Origin: Hirundichthys speculiger
Taxonomy: Eukaryota > Chordata > Actinopteri > Beloniformes > Exocoetidae
Length of the DNA: 64,000 bases
Assembly: GCA_018398805.1 (NCBI GenBank)
Contig: JAGFBZ010002379.1
Location: forward strand, 992,001 to 1,056,000
Direction: 5' to 3'
Shown here: positions 13,351 through 25,760 of the stretch, one piece after another
Layout: every line of letters starts with the position of its first letter
Numbering within the stretch: position 1 is the stretch's first letter
Made by a program: the position numbers and the translations under genes
The notes under the pieces: generated by a model
What the model was told of the DNA's origin: nothing
What the model saw: the letters and a program-made list of their open reading frames with translations, nothing else
Database searches by the model: none

Positions 13351-14345
13351 TTAAAGGTCTCATTCCATCGTATCTTCATTAATTTTGCTGCGGTTTCTAG
13401 TCTGAAATAATGCCCTGAGAGTTGGTTTCAATGAAAAATATGCTGCGGTTGTCTTGTTTCAAGCTGTTTTAGTTAGGTGAAAATGAGAGGATTCTTGTGG
13501 ATATTCTCTATGCCTCTGATTGGCTAACAGCACTGTGGTGCTCCCTCTAGTCGGTTCTCCTTCAGTTGATTTCCATCAGCTTAAATAGAGATAACAGGGA
13601 ACAAATAGCAAAACACGCAAAAATGTCTTACCAAGTGGTTATGGACGTTACCATACCTATAGCTTGTCCCAGTGTCATAAAAGCTATAGCCTATTAACGA
13701 GTAGAATAACATGCTTTTGAAACAACAACCATAGTTGGGAAAAAATATTGTTTTTTACTTAAAGCCCGGGAGCTGGTGGTCAACCGTAGTGATGGCAGAG
13801 ATCCAGGTTTTAAGCACAACTTATTAGCAAATCCGCTACTGTCAGCACCGTAACTTGAATAGTCACTTTGGTTGAAATGATCAGAACACACAAACAAAGT
13901 TGTGTTACACTTTCCTGGTGGTGTTCCAAAAATAAATTCCAACCATTTCTTCCGTAGATCCCCTTTCTTAGGAAGACATGCAATGTAGATTTGTTACTGT
14001 TGCAAACAGCACGGCCACAAACTTTCTCTGCCATGTTTTTGAATTGTTAGCTCCTCGTTTTTTGCTTGTTAGTGACCTACGACCTGCAGCCCCCAGTGTT
14101 TTTCCGGGGGCGGGGTTACGAGCCACTGCTTAGCTAATGTTCAATGTGACGTAGGCTTGTACGACTTTTCTGATCCGCTTGTGTTTCCGGCTGTTTTCTG
14201 TCACAGGCTGATACAGACAACAGGGGTAGAAGAGCATTTTGAAGTTGAGCATTCAAGTGCAACTTGAACTGACCTATGGTATTAAAAAAAAAAAAAAAAA
14301 AAAAAAACAAGTATTAAATGGTTTGTTGTGGAAAGAGACCTTTAA
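13351..14345 (-). mobile_element. Kolobok-like DNA transposon remnant with a THAP domain
   Basis: The ends are perfect 11-bp inverted repeats, TTAAAGGTCTC at 13351-13361 and GAGACCTTTAA at 14335-14345, so TTAA lies at each end as in Kolobok and piggyBac insertions. The minus strand encodes a THAP zinc finger: MAEKVCGRAVCNSNK from 14034 gives the first Cys pair, KKWLEF the central Trp, VCSDHF the Cys/His pair, and LCLKPGSLPSL the closing Pro motif. A one-base deletion around 13975-13985 splits it into two frames. THAP plus TTAA points to Kolobok rather than piggyBac. No transposase core remains and an A-rich tract sits at 14283-14307. Confidence 0.7.
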
Positions 14346-14925
14346 GTTTAATCCACTTTCAACACTTCCAGTTTCTCTGTAGAAATATATCATTGACCTA
14401 TATTAAAATGACCAAATGGAACAACACAGGATAAAAATATTTCAAAAGAAGATGAAGGAAAAAAAAACTACTTTGCAAAATTCCTGCTTTTTAGACATGG
14501 CTGACTGAGTAACTCCTTAGGGCACTTGTGTGTCTCCAAAGACCACCACCCCTTTGAAATTACTTGCATGTGTATATCTTTCTGCATTTATAAACTTCCA
14601 ATTTAGCACCTGTATCACATAAAATGACAACAAACCTGTTAGGTTCCTCCAGATTGATGGCTTTAGCCGAAGTAAAAGTTTGCTGAATCTGTCTGAAGCA
14701 GCGCCATTATTTCACTCAGCATAGGGCTTTGAGAGGTGTGTTGTGGCGTTGCGCTAACCCATCAACTGCTTCTTCAAGTTTACTAGAGCTTTTTGCAGCA
14801 TACAGACAGTTATCATCACCCTGGGGGTCATTTGTATTTCATTGTTATAACGTTCTAATATCTTCCTTTATCTCTCCAGGTCTGACCTGTGTGGTCCAAG
14901 AGACGATCAGACACGCAGCATCATC

Positions 14926-14932
14926 TTGCCAA
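14926..14932 (+). promoter_or_regulatory. Candidate miR-182 seed-match site
   Basis: TTGCCAA is the complement of the miR-182 seed, and mammalian FOXO3 is an established miR-182/96 target. The site lies about 47 bases into the probable 3'UTR exon. A second TTGCCAA is at 16071-16077. A 7-mer alone is weak evidence. Confidence 0.35.
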
Positions 14933-17900
14933 ACCTGCCATCAGCACAATGTAAAATACAAACCCTGTGTTTACAGAAGAAGACTTCCTCTCACGAGCTT
15001 TACCTTCTCTCCCACACTGGTGAACCATGAATGATCTGACAGACTCTAGAGATGCTGCACATCAGCCCTCAAAGCCTCTTGTGAAACTACAATAAAAAAG
15101 AGCTATGTCAAACAATCACAACAAACCTTAGAATTATGCAATTTTCCTTCGACACCCAGTCTGTTGATATCAAAGAGACTGTTTATCTGAAGGGGTTTCA
15201 GGTGGAATTAAAGGACTAAATATTAAGCAAAGAAGGGAGAAGAGCGTGGTGCAGTTGTTCCAGCTGAAGGCAAAAAAGAGACAAAAATCAAGAAGTGATG
15301 TATAAATCTGATCCAGTGATTACCTGGAATGTGTTACGTTGAAAAAAAGAATCCTTCTGTCAGTGATTTTTAATGTTCAGTGTTTGCTTTTTGGGTTTTC
15401 TGTTTTATCATTCTTATTTCTGGATCATACATGTCTGTACAAAGAAAATGAGTGTATTGGTGAAATGAAGAGATCGAAACGAAGGGTCTTACTCACTGAG
15501 TGGCCACGCGTACAGTTTCTTGCATACACACATGGACAACACTGACACTTTACAAACCTCAGAAATCTTAGAAGTTGAAATTCCTCACTTTTATGCCATG
15601 CACTTACTGTTTCGTTGTTAAACTTTGCTTGAATTTGAATTATCTGCAGCATAAAGGTTATATTGCAATTAGTTGAATACTGCATCATAAGATTTATCCT
15701 TGTGTACATCAAAGTGCATAAATAGAAGGAGGGGAGAAGATCTCGTCTTTTTTTTCTTTTCCATAGCTTATGGTGAGTTTTATTGAGGTCATTTATCACA
15801 GCATATGATGTAGCCAAAATCAATACCTGTGTCCTAGGGTTGTGAACATTTCCACACCACTACAGGTGCTATATAAACAGTGTTGAATTCTGTCCTGAGA
15901 GCAAGCCGTGCATTTTGTTTGTTCTGTTTTAACCTATGACCTGCGGAAGCCCAGAGCTGCAGCCGCATGTAGCACGGCCAGGTTGAAGACGGCAGGGGGA
16001 GCGGGGTTTTTAGGCTCATTCCTTAGAAGCCATTTGTTTCTTGAGTAAAACAATAAGCTATATCTGTATATTGCCAAATTACTTGAAACAAACAGTAGGA
16101 TATGCTGGCAGCCAAATCACACATGCGCACATACACACACATATTATTCACACGCAGATAGAAAAATATTACAGCAGGGATCTGTGTTAAGCTCTTCTTG
16201 TCATGAGCTCGTGAGGCTTGTTATGCATATTCAGAATCACTCAGGGGGGAAAGGGAGGCTTCCCGTTTAAAAAAAAAAAAAAAAAAAAGGAATTGCATTT
16301 GAAGGGTATTACATATAACATTTCTTGATAATAAAGCCTAATACTTTGTGCTTGTGAACTTGTAACCTGTGAACTTCTGGCCGTCGAGTTGAAAAGGAGG
16401 AAAGAGGATAAATGTCAGGATTATTACTTCACGCTTGTCTGTTATTTTTGGTTTTGCCGTCATAGCCCCCCCACCCCACCCCCCCTCCTTCCCTTGTTGG
16501 GCTCGTGACATGCACACACACGCACATGAACACACACCGTAATGGACACGCCTGGTGCTCCTGCAGGTGACTTCCTGTATCTCCCAACTTACATGTTAAT
16601 GCGTGTATGTGTTTATCTGCAGAGTTCATTTTAGTTAAATCAGTCACACAAGGATGTGTAATCCCACACAGTACATACAGCACAGCCAACTGTATGCATG
16701 TATGTATTTATGCATTAGGAATTGTTTGAAAATGCATATATACTCTCTGTATGTCTCTGTATATTCATGTAGTACTTGACCCTTGGTTTTGTGATACCTC
16801 TGAAGTTGAAGAAATATTGAACAACGTTACACACCAGGTAGGAGGGAACACTGTTACCAGCGATTTAACTATTGAACCAGATTGTGAAGATGTTGGCAGG
16901 CACCATTGTTGTAGCATCTGGAAACCCTGGTACCCCTCCCTTGTTTGGGGTAGTGACATGAAGTGTATTCCCTGCTGTGTATTATAGTGTACAGATTTGT
17001 GTATATCATTTTGAGGCCAATGCAGAAGAGTGGGCGTGCATGGTTGGCTAGAATGAGCTACTGTGCTATTCTGAGGTTTAGTGCACGAGCTAGCTGCACC
17101 CACCTCAACTGTTCCAGTGGTACCGTCCCTTGACAGATTCGGAGAAGAACCTTGTGTTTTTAGCACTTAAACACACCCTCTGTACCTATTTTAACAATCA
17201 GGGCTGACAGAGGAACTCTTGCACCATCGTCCCTTTTTAATGCGTTTATTATTACAAGTGTCTGCACATGAATACAGACAGGAAAAAGCCTCCTTAACGG
17301 ACGTTTCATGTGCACGTCCTGGTGCTCCTGGGGACTGGCCTGTTAGAACTTTGACGTGGCACAAGTGTCATCTGACTAGAAGCTGGAATGTTCAACACAT
17401 TAGTAAGTCTAATATTTCCAGAACACTATCCATCATTTCTTTTGGCAGGTAGAATCCCAAGCCATCACCTGACCTTAGTTATACTATGAAGACACCTGAT
17501 AACTGAATCCAGGGGACGCTTTAATCCTCTCTATTTAAAGATGGGTTATTGATCCCCGATAAACTGCAGATCGCAGAGAGCAACTCCTGACATTTTGAGG
17601 ATTCAGTGTAAAGTGTTTCCAGCTCTCCTGGCTGACAGTTTACACTCAGTCACAGTCGAGCTTGCCTTCCACACAACCACTCAAAGCTACTGCGCTCCTC
17701 TTACACGTATACAGCACATCACATGCTGGTTTAAAGCTGAGAAAAGAGAAAAAAAAATAGACCACTAAATACCTTAATGACCTCTTGGACATTTCCTTTT
17801 TGTTATCTCCTCCTGTTAAGAAGCCCAGGCCAGCTCCTCTCCATACACCCTCCCTCTGAACGTTAACCTTTTATTAATCTTGCTTCAATGTTAGTGGGTA

Positions 17901-17963
17901 TTTTTTCCTGTGTATTCCATTTTGAATTGTAATCTAGTTTGTATAAGAAATGGTGCGCATGTA

Positions 17964-17969
17964 AATAAA
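17964..17969 (+). terminator. foxo3: Candidate foxo3 polyadenylation signal
   Basis: AATAAA within GTAAATAAACC, followed by T/G-rich sequence (TCGTGTCGTTG, then CGTTTTTGT and a GT microsatellite near 18147). An alternative upstream AATAAA is near 15091. Confidence 0.45.
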
Positions 17970-18362
17970 CCTTGGTGAGGCTCCAGACTCGTGTCGTTGT
18001 CCTAACTCGTTTTTGTAAACTAAGCACCAGAAGTACATGCATTTCACGCATGCTGTGGAAATAGATACTGCGATGATTGGAATTTTCAGCCCAGCGGGGA
18101 AAATGTTGTAGCTCTTGCATGTCTTACATGTGCTGTTAATTCACAAGTGTGTGTGTGTGTGTGCATCTCGCAGTACTTGTGCATAAAGAGGTTTAACCCG
18201 GCACTCCCTGCAGATCTTAAATCTCATCATGTCAGTATGCAGGGGGATCCAAAAAGCAAAACAACTTCATATTGTCTCGAGTTCTTGGAAAGCCTCTTGC
18301 ACAATGTTTGTTTTGTATGAGCCTGTCTTAAATGAGAGAAGATGAACGGCAACCCTGGGATA

Positions 18363-18573
18363 CGGGGGAGGGAAAACCCAGTCCTCGAGGGCCGCCTAGA
18401 TGTTTCGCTGCTTCAGCAGATCTGATTCAAGTGAATGTGTCGTTAACAGACTTGTGCAGACCCCGATGACAAGCTGATGGTGATCCATTCAACTGAATCA
18501 GGTGTGTTTTGACAGGGACACATCTAAGACATGCAGGACAGCAGCCCCCGAGGACTGGGTTTGCCCACCCCTG
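18363..18573. mobile_element. Non-autonomous hAT-like MITE, copy 2
   Basis: The left end (CGGGGGAGGGAAAACCC) and the reverse complement of the right end (CAGGGGTGGGCAAACCC) match at 14 of 17 positions, then continue CAGTCCTCG on both. The flanks ctgggata (18355-18362) and ctctgata (18574-18581) agree at 6 of 8 positions. The interior shares TAGATGTTTC, CTGATTCAA and ACATGCAGGACAG phrases with the copy at 13022-13181. This copy is longer (211 bp) and largely palindromic. Confidence 0.8.
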
Positions 18574-19045
18574 CTCTGATACCCAACACTGGGCTGAGTA
18601 CTTTCCTGCTTTGTTACTGACAAGGCAAGGGAGGCTAAGGCTGATACCACAACAAGATGGCTGTAGATTAACTGGTAAATTGATATGTTCTTGACTTGTG
18701 AATTTTTAAGAAACTTTTTAATGGTTCTTCAGGGTGTAGCATTAAGTGATAGAGAATATGTGTTTTATCTTGAGAAAATACACTGATATCAGAATATAAT
18801 GAAAACTTAGGCTTGTCATTAAATTACAATCCTCATGACTTCTGAGAAGAATTAGTAAATACCCTTAAGAAGTAAGATCCCATTAACAAAAAGAGAATCA
18901 TGTTAGAGAGCACACATCTAAATTTTTGAAGAATTGTGTCCTGTCCTCTCCAGAGAAGGACGCAGCAGTCTGTGCAGGTGTACAGTTTACCTGGGGCTTG
19001 TTGGTGTTCATTTGCCACTTCAGATGAATCATCTGTGAATCATAC

Positions 19046-19094
19046 ACCCCCCCCCCCCCCCCACCCCCCCCCCCCAAAAAAAAAAAAAAAAAAA
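19046..19094. repeat. Poly(C)/poly(A) homopolymer block
   Basis: Two C runs separated by one A (19047-19075) pass straight into a run of about 19 A. Such a sequence is error-prone to read, so its length is unreliable. Confidence 0.9.
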
Positions 19095-19410
19095 TCACTA
19101 CCTGGATATTACGAAGCAATCAGCTGAAAGTCTTTGGAAAAGTACTGCAGTGAACAAGCAATGAGAAGCTTCTTTGACAAAGATCTGATGTCATGGAAAA
19201 TATGTTTTCTGTTTCAGTAATTATTGGTATGCATTAAATAAACAAAACAACAACGAGAGTCGATGAAACGACAATGACTGGTATAAAAACTGTCACGTTA
19301 AAATCTTGAAGGAGGATGGTGATATGGCATCAGCTGGCTACCATAACATACTGAATGGCTGGGTTTTTCCATCAATAAATGTCTTCTTCCCTGATTGCAC
19401 AGACATACAA

Positions 19411-19550
19411 GATGACAACTCTGGGAGTCAACGGGCTCATATTGTGAAAGAGTGGTTCAGCGAGCATTAAGCGTCATTCTCACATTTGGATTGGACACCA
19501 AAGAGTTCACACATTAACCTCATTAGATATCTTTGGCACATGCTGATGAA
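19411..19550 (+). mobile_element. Tc1/mariner transposase remnant
   Basis: One frame reads DDN-x4-RAHIVKEWF, then after a stop WTPKSSHINLIRYLWHMLMK. This is the usual Tc1-family layout: the second catalytic Asp (DNA/DN-x-H motif), then the Trp-Pro-x-x-SPDLNPIE-x-LW block. The catalytic Glu position is Arg here and an in-frame stop interrupts the piece. It is inactive. Element ends were not found. Confidence 0.6.
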
Positions 19551-20509
19551 GATTTACACAGTAGTGCTTTTTCATCAATCAAAATTCAGCAATAAAAGCT
19601 GAAGGTGGTCCAGCAAAATATTAGAGTGTAAGTTTTGCTTAGATTCAGATTTATTTATTAATTTGTTTGCTTTGGCTGTGAACCTTCGTACGTTTATACT
19701 GTAATCCTAATCACTAACATTCATTGCAGAATTTCTTTTTTCATTTTAAGTTTAAATTTGCATTATTTTTAGTCATTATGATCATCAGGGTTGCATCTAA
19801 GATTTAACCGGAAATTTCCACAGCTTAAGGAGTCGGTCTCCCACACCTGCAAATTTGCACGGGTTTTTATGGCTAATAAACTACCCTGAAACACCTGAAC
19901 AGAAATGCACAAAAAAAAAAATCCAGAAAGACACAAACAAGTACAGAAAATAAATAAACAACAAAAATGAACTCAATTGTGAAGTAAGTTGAAGTTTCTC
20001 TTCACCTCACCAGGTGGACAATTATTACCATGAAACTCTTGCACCATCTAAGGACTCTTGCAGTGCCACTACAAGGAAATGCAGGGTTGCACAAACTCGA
20101 AGGCTTATTTCATCATTGCACTTTACAGGGAAGATGACTGTGGGACAGATTGGACACATAACCCAGTGTGTTTTGCCTTTGAACCTCAGCCTTACTGAGT
20201 AAAATCAATTTATTTTGTTTCTAAAGTCACCATAAATGAACTATTTACCAATAATTCAGTTTCATAAAATTTTGCAAGACTCTGTATCCACATTTACAGA
20301 AAACTGTCACTGAATTGAATTCTGCTCTCAATAATTTTTTGTCATTTTTTTGTTCTGACCCCCTTCATTGTTTAAAATGTCTTTGACAGCAATGGCCACC
20401 TCAAATCTTTTATCTTAGGAGTTATCCTGCCAGCTAGGCACACCTTTCCTCTGACAGTCTTTCTTTTATTCATGGCAGGGTGGATGTTAAGCGGCAGTGC
20501 AACATCTAT

Positions 20510-20960
20510 TTTTAGGTTTCCCCAGAAACATTCCACCGAGTTCAGGTCTGGTTGGTTGCAAGGTCAGTTCAGGATTTAAAAAGTTTTCCAAAAGCTTCTC
20601 CTGTCTTTCTGGTGGGCAATGTGTTTTTTGGCCATCTTATTGAAATATAAAACTTAATCCAAGACTGAATATGTTATTTTTTTTCCTGCATCCATCCTTC
20701 TCCGTATTGTACTGTCTTCCAGTCCCTGTTTACAGAAAAACATTCCCTCAGAATAATGTTGCCATCACCGTGTTTGATGGTGGGGATGGGATCAATAAAG
20801 GCAATCCACAGCATGTTTATGCCACACCCGCTGTTACGAATTATGACCAAGTAGTTCACTCTTCATTTTATGAAAACTGGATCATTTTGGTTCTCATGAC
20901 CTGTGAGTCATTCAGGTGTGATTTTCCCCTCTAAAGTATACAATTCATCTTTTGGAAATT
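20510..20960 (-). mobile_element. Possible degraded Tc1-like element, minus orientation
   Basis: Phrases such as 'ccgagttcaggtctggttgg' and 'gttgccatcaccgtgtttga' 'tggtggggatggg' resemble the minus strand of fish Tc1-like transposase genes, where PDLNP-, MFGGG- and TGN-type motifs appear in reverse complement. No frame stays open for more than a few motifs. This is a tentative call from nucleotide texture only. Confidence 0.3.
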
Positions 20961-22984
20961 TCCCTCTAGTAGCTATAGAGAGGAATAACATCTGCCTTCT
21001 CACTGAGTCATAAAGTCTTGATTGGAGTGCTGTATTGCATCCCTGTCGCTGGATCGCTGATCATTGGCTTGTAGGTTACATCCCTGGCCCAGGCCCTTCA
21101 GTCCTGATTACTCATTTTTGTCTTGCAGCCAAATTTAAGAAGTATGTTGTTTGTACCAACCTTTTTCTATTTATGAACAATACAGGCTATTTTGTAAAGA
21201 TTTCTTGTAACTTTCCCCTATCCCTTCACTCTCATGGCTTGGTTTCCACCCTGACATATACAATTAACTTTGATAGTCTATTTGAGAGTTTTCTTAATTG
21301 TGACCAGTGAGTTTCATTAAGAGCCGGAGGACTGCAGTGAAAATGAAGAAGCATCTGAAGGACAGCTAAGACCCCAAATACCAGACCGCACTGAGATCTT
21401 GAAATCTTTGTGGGGGTTTTTTTTGTTTTTTCCCCTCCCTTTTCAGTCTAAAAACCTGCTTTATACAAACCTAAGCTCTGCTGTCATATACAGTATACTA
21501 CATTGACAACCACAATGTTTGTCATTGTTAACAAACCGAAGACATGCAAGACACTTTTTTTGTACCTAAATATACAAAAGAGATTCAAACAAACAGAAAG
21601 TCCTCTCAGTTTTATAAAGGATGAAAGAAGTGAGGAAAATTGCTTCCATGCCCTTCTACACAGCCACTGCTCAGCTCAAAGTTGATTGAAATTTTCAAAA
21701 TACTCAGGCATGCTTCATGACTGAGAGCACAAGTTCTCCACGACTTCAAAAACCAAAACCACATTTCAATGGCAGCTCCCAGTCCAGTGGACACATGACT
21801 GACATGTCTGGTTTGGCTGCAGTCACAGCAGTCTGTACGAGGTCAGCGAGGTTGCTGCATGGTTGGAAACTTGTTCAGACTCATCTCTTTTTCCCTTTTC
21901 TTCTGTTTTTTTTTTTTTTTGGGGGGGCAAAAGGAAATGCACACCTAAATTTACTCAAAAATTATGCGATTTTCAGACAAATAATGTGCATGACCCTGAT
22001 TGTTTTATTAAAATTAACTTTAGCTTTTTTATTGACAGAATACAAATGTGACTGTCAAAATGGTCTCTGTTTAGTATATTTAGTTAGAATTAGAGCATGC
22101 CAAAGCCATTTGTCATTTGACAGAAAATCATATCGTTGTCTGACTTGTTTGTTCTCTATCATGTCATAACTCAATGACTGTATCTCTGTGTCTGCATAAC
22201 ATCTTCACCTCCACCCACATTCTCACTGCTTTGCTCAGCAATATGATACAATACAATAAAAGAAGCAGTTACCCTGTATTTCCAGTGCATGTTGTGAGGT
22301 ATGATAAACAAGAGTTGATGATTCAGCTCAAAAATGTCCTTAACTTGCTTAGTGACTTGGTATCCACATAATGGCGGTAAATTGTTCATACACATACTGT
22401 TACAAGTGTTTTCCTGTTGGCCTGTGTGAGTATGTAGAGTTAGATGGTATCTGTCACACAGGTGATTCTTTTAAACAGGCCATGGTTAAGTTACTCTCAG
22501 TGCCAGATTAAACTGTAATTCTACCTGAAGCGGCGTAGTTTGTTCTCAACCACTGGCGTGCCATGGGACCCTTGCCAAACACACACACAGTCTTGTGTTT
22601 GGCGTTTATGAAATACACTGTTTTCAAAAAATGTGTCGAAACTCTAGCCGCATGCTTTACATGATGAGACCCTTGGGAGCTTTTTTTAAGTTTGAGAAAG
22701 CAAATTCAATTATTGCAAAGAAACATGTGTTGTACAACAGTTATGAGGAATCTTGGGAAGCCAGCGTGTCTGGGCAGCGCATCAAACAGCTGCGCTCGGC
22801 CCAACTTTACACAAATGAATGCATTCAATATGAGGACACCATCCAAAGCAGACATTGTTCTCTTATGTCACTTCACTTTATAAACAAAGGAAGCTTCTCC
22901 TTAAGTGCATGAGTCTACACAACAAAACAGGGGAAGTGATGCATCTGCACACAAAACCACTCATGAGGACTGTCAAAGTATTGT

Positions 22985-23165
22985 GGAGTACTGTGCAAAA
23001 GTCATCAATCAAAGTTTAAATGTCTTTAATTACCAAGATAAACAGAAAACATGATGGTAATACCAATCAGTTGGTTTACCAATTAATCAGTTGGCTGATT
23101 ATTGGCCTTGTTTTTAATTATCAGCATCAGCCGTAGAATAACCTATATCAGTCGACCTCAAGATA
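22985..23165. repeat. Mosaic of two transposon termini
   Basis: At about 22988-23010, 'gtactgtgcaaaagtcatc' resembles a Tc1-like inverted-repeat end (ACTGTGCAAAAGTC). Shortly after, 'cagcatcagccgtagaataa' and 'cctatatcagtcgacctc' resemble another common fish repeat ending in TATCGGTCGACCTC. Boundaries cannot be fixed. Confidence 0.4.
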
Positions 23166-24728
23166 ATATGCACAAAAGATGAAACCACACAGTGATCAGA
23201 ATAAAATGACTATACATACCACCAAGCACAGATTTAACTCATTTTCAGGAGACTGTCCCATACAGATGTCTGCAATCACAATAATTAAGATTCCATTCTA
23301 TTCAGGTTTAAGACAGCCACGTTCCTTTATTTGTTTGTATCTTAAAGAGACTGGAAAATTAATCCAGATTTATTTGAAAATATACTGAGAATGCATAAAA
23401 AGGAGTGATGACTAAAACAAAACAAATGAGTGGTAACTGAAACCTGATGGGATATTAGAGCAGAGAAAATGAGATGAAAAAATAAAATAAATAAAAGATA
23501 CAAAGAAAAAGAGTAAAGATTATACTGAATGTTTAAGTTTATGTGCCACCACCTTAATCATAACTTCCAGATTATGGAAACATAATCATAATCATAATCT
23601 GTTTTCTCTCAAACTACTGGTGAATATTTTACTTTGATTTAACTTTAGATTATTTCAGTTTGTACACTACCAACTGAATTTAGTTGAATAACATTTAACT
23701 AAATTATATTGTACTTTAAAATAAAGGTGAGGCAAGAAGCCGTCAGCGTAAACTGAGTTCATTATGAACGCTTTAGTGTTGTGTTTGTCGCCTGGCAACA
23801 GCTGTGGTAATGACATCACATGGAGCTTTGGCAGGTAACATACGTGAACTCTCAGTAGATAGCATGGATGGAAACTCAGAGCCAGCAGTTCAACATCCTG
23901 ATTCTGTTATTCTGTCTAAAGTCTTTGCCCAACTGTATCATCCAAAGTCCGTCAGATAAATGATTCAAGCTCATCCATCCCACTTCCCTGTGATCTCACA
24001 CTCCCCATGATGAGACTTCAGTTTCAAATACAATCACATACAGTCCATTTAAATCCACCTCTGTTTCTTTAATCCAAGTTGAACCAGTGAGGAACAGTTT
24101 AGTCACTGGAACATATATGACCTACAACTTTACTGTGGTCAGACTGCACCTCAGACAAAACTATTTTAGAATCATAAGAAGGGTGATGCAATAATAGCTT
24201 AGATATTGATATAAGCACAGCCGAAAAGACTGTATGTCCAACAATTTTTTCGCTTACAATGCTGTTAATCATAATTAAAGGTTGGCAGTTTGGACTCAAC
24301 ATAAAGAGAAAACAAACTCAACTAAAAGTAATAGATGGCACACATGATAGGCCTTCTCTGTCTATCTATCTCGCTATCTCTGCAAACAAGTGGAGACACA
24401 CAAAGCCATCCAAATGCGCACGCAGGCACTGACTGACTAATGAGGAGTGAGTCATCATGTGGTGGGGGTTCAAAGTGTAAACAAGATGGAAATGTGATGG
24501 ATATGTTGCGATATGGTCACTAGTGGGCTTCTCATCCCCAGGCCCTGCGACTGCCCCTCTGATGGATGCGGTGGGGCTTCTCTTAATCTCCATCTCAACA
24601 CTTTATCTAAACTACTGCTCCACGCAAACATGCACATACACACACAGTAATTGCTGCAGGCCACACAATAATGGATCCATGACAGGCAGTGGACCTGAGA
24701 ACTGAGCAGTAGGAAATGATACTTCTGT

Positions 24729-24770
24729 GTGTGCGCGCATGTGTGTGTGTGTGCGTGCGTCTATGCACGT
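24729..24770. repeat. (GT)n/(GC)n microsatellite
   Basis: GT dinucleotides mixed with GC steps around 24729-24760. It is the source of Thr-His repeat frames on the minus strand. Confidence 0.8.
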
Positions 24771-25616
24771 GACAGAGTGTGCATGCGCGCAATAAGTGGT
24801 GCAGAGGAATGATGTCATCCCTGTAATGGCACACTGGCACAGAGCTGTTGAGCATTGTCCCGCAGCACCTCCATTCACGGGCTGTGATCAACGTCATCAA
24901 GGCAGATTATAGCTCAGACTCACAGCCTGGGGTGGGAAGACGGATCTTTTTACATTTTAAAGCCCTTTAGTGTATCACCAATCTGCACACACACAAACAG
25001 CATGTAGCAAGAGAGAAAGAATAATCAAACATCATACCAATGTCATAATGCTCTGACAGTTACTGATTTTGTAAGTCTAATCACTTCTCTTTATTGGTGT
25101 GAATGCACCGGGATTCACACCTATTGTGTTCCTGTTTCTCTTTATTCTTCTTAGAATAAGATGTAGAGTATGTTCATCCATGTGGGCACATCACAAGTAC
25201 AGACATGAGAGGATGTAGAAAGTGACATGCAGAGGTGAGGTGTAAAATGAAATGACAGAAATAGAAATATAAAGAGAAGTGATGAGAAGTGTTTAGGGTA
25301 CCAGAGAGAAAAATCAGAGGTGGCAGGGTGTTGAAATTGACATATTCTAAAAAAGATAACACCCACTTTGGTAGTAGTGCTGTAGTCAAATACATACAGT
25401 ATTATCAAGCACAGCTGAGCCTCATCTTCTGTATTTGCCCTGTATCACATTTCTTCATTTAAAGTTACACTAAAGAACAATATACATTTACAAAAAAAAA
25501 AGAGAAATACTTCTGACAAAGAAGACTTTGACATCTGCGTCTCTCTTATTGACCCATATGTACTTTAAAAAGACTTTGGTCCCTTCTTGTTGTTGTTGTT
25601 TTGGTTTTTTTTTTTT

Positions 25617-25760
25617 AAACCGGGTCCAAGCAAGGTTTAGGAAGTGTTTTTCTTTTGAATACCATCAAAAGAATGTCTCTCATACCAACCCAGGTTCTTT
25701 TTGTTTTTCTAAACCAGGTTCAGTCCCAGTTTAGGATCATTTTTCTTTTGAATGCTTTCT
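25617..25760 (+). repeat. Two-copy imperfect tandem duplication
   Basis: Aaaccgggtccaagcaaggt at 25617 and aaaccaggttcagtcccagt at 25711 each begin an about 45-bp block that continues with 'tttagga' and ends in 'tttttcttttgaat'. The offset is 94 bp. The blocks are diverged. No source element is recognised. Confidence 0.7.

Larger units (their letters stand above)
14880..17985 (+). other. foxo3: Probable foxo3 3'UTR exon
   Basis: A strong acceptor (polypyrimidine tract, CTCTCCAG ending at 14879) opens a stretch without coding potential. It ends at an AATAAA at 17964-17969 with GT-rich sequence shortly downstream. FOXO genes in other vertebrates have a non-coding 3' exon after the stop-containing exon. 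The first lines (TTGCCAAACCTGCCATCAGC) look similar to the start of the mammalian FOXO3 3'UTR as I remember it. A candidate donor is GTGTGT at 12854. The short open frames within it (for example 14729-15034 and 16751-16987) have no recognisable similarity. Confidence 0.5.
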
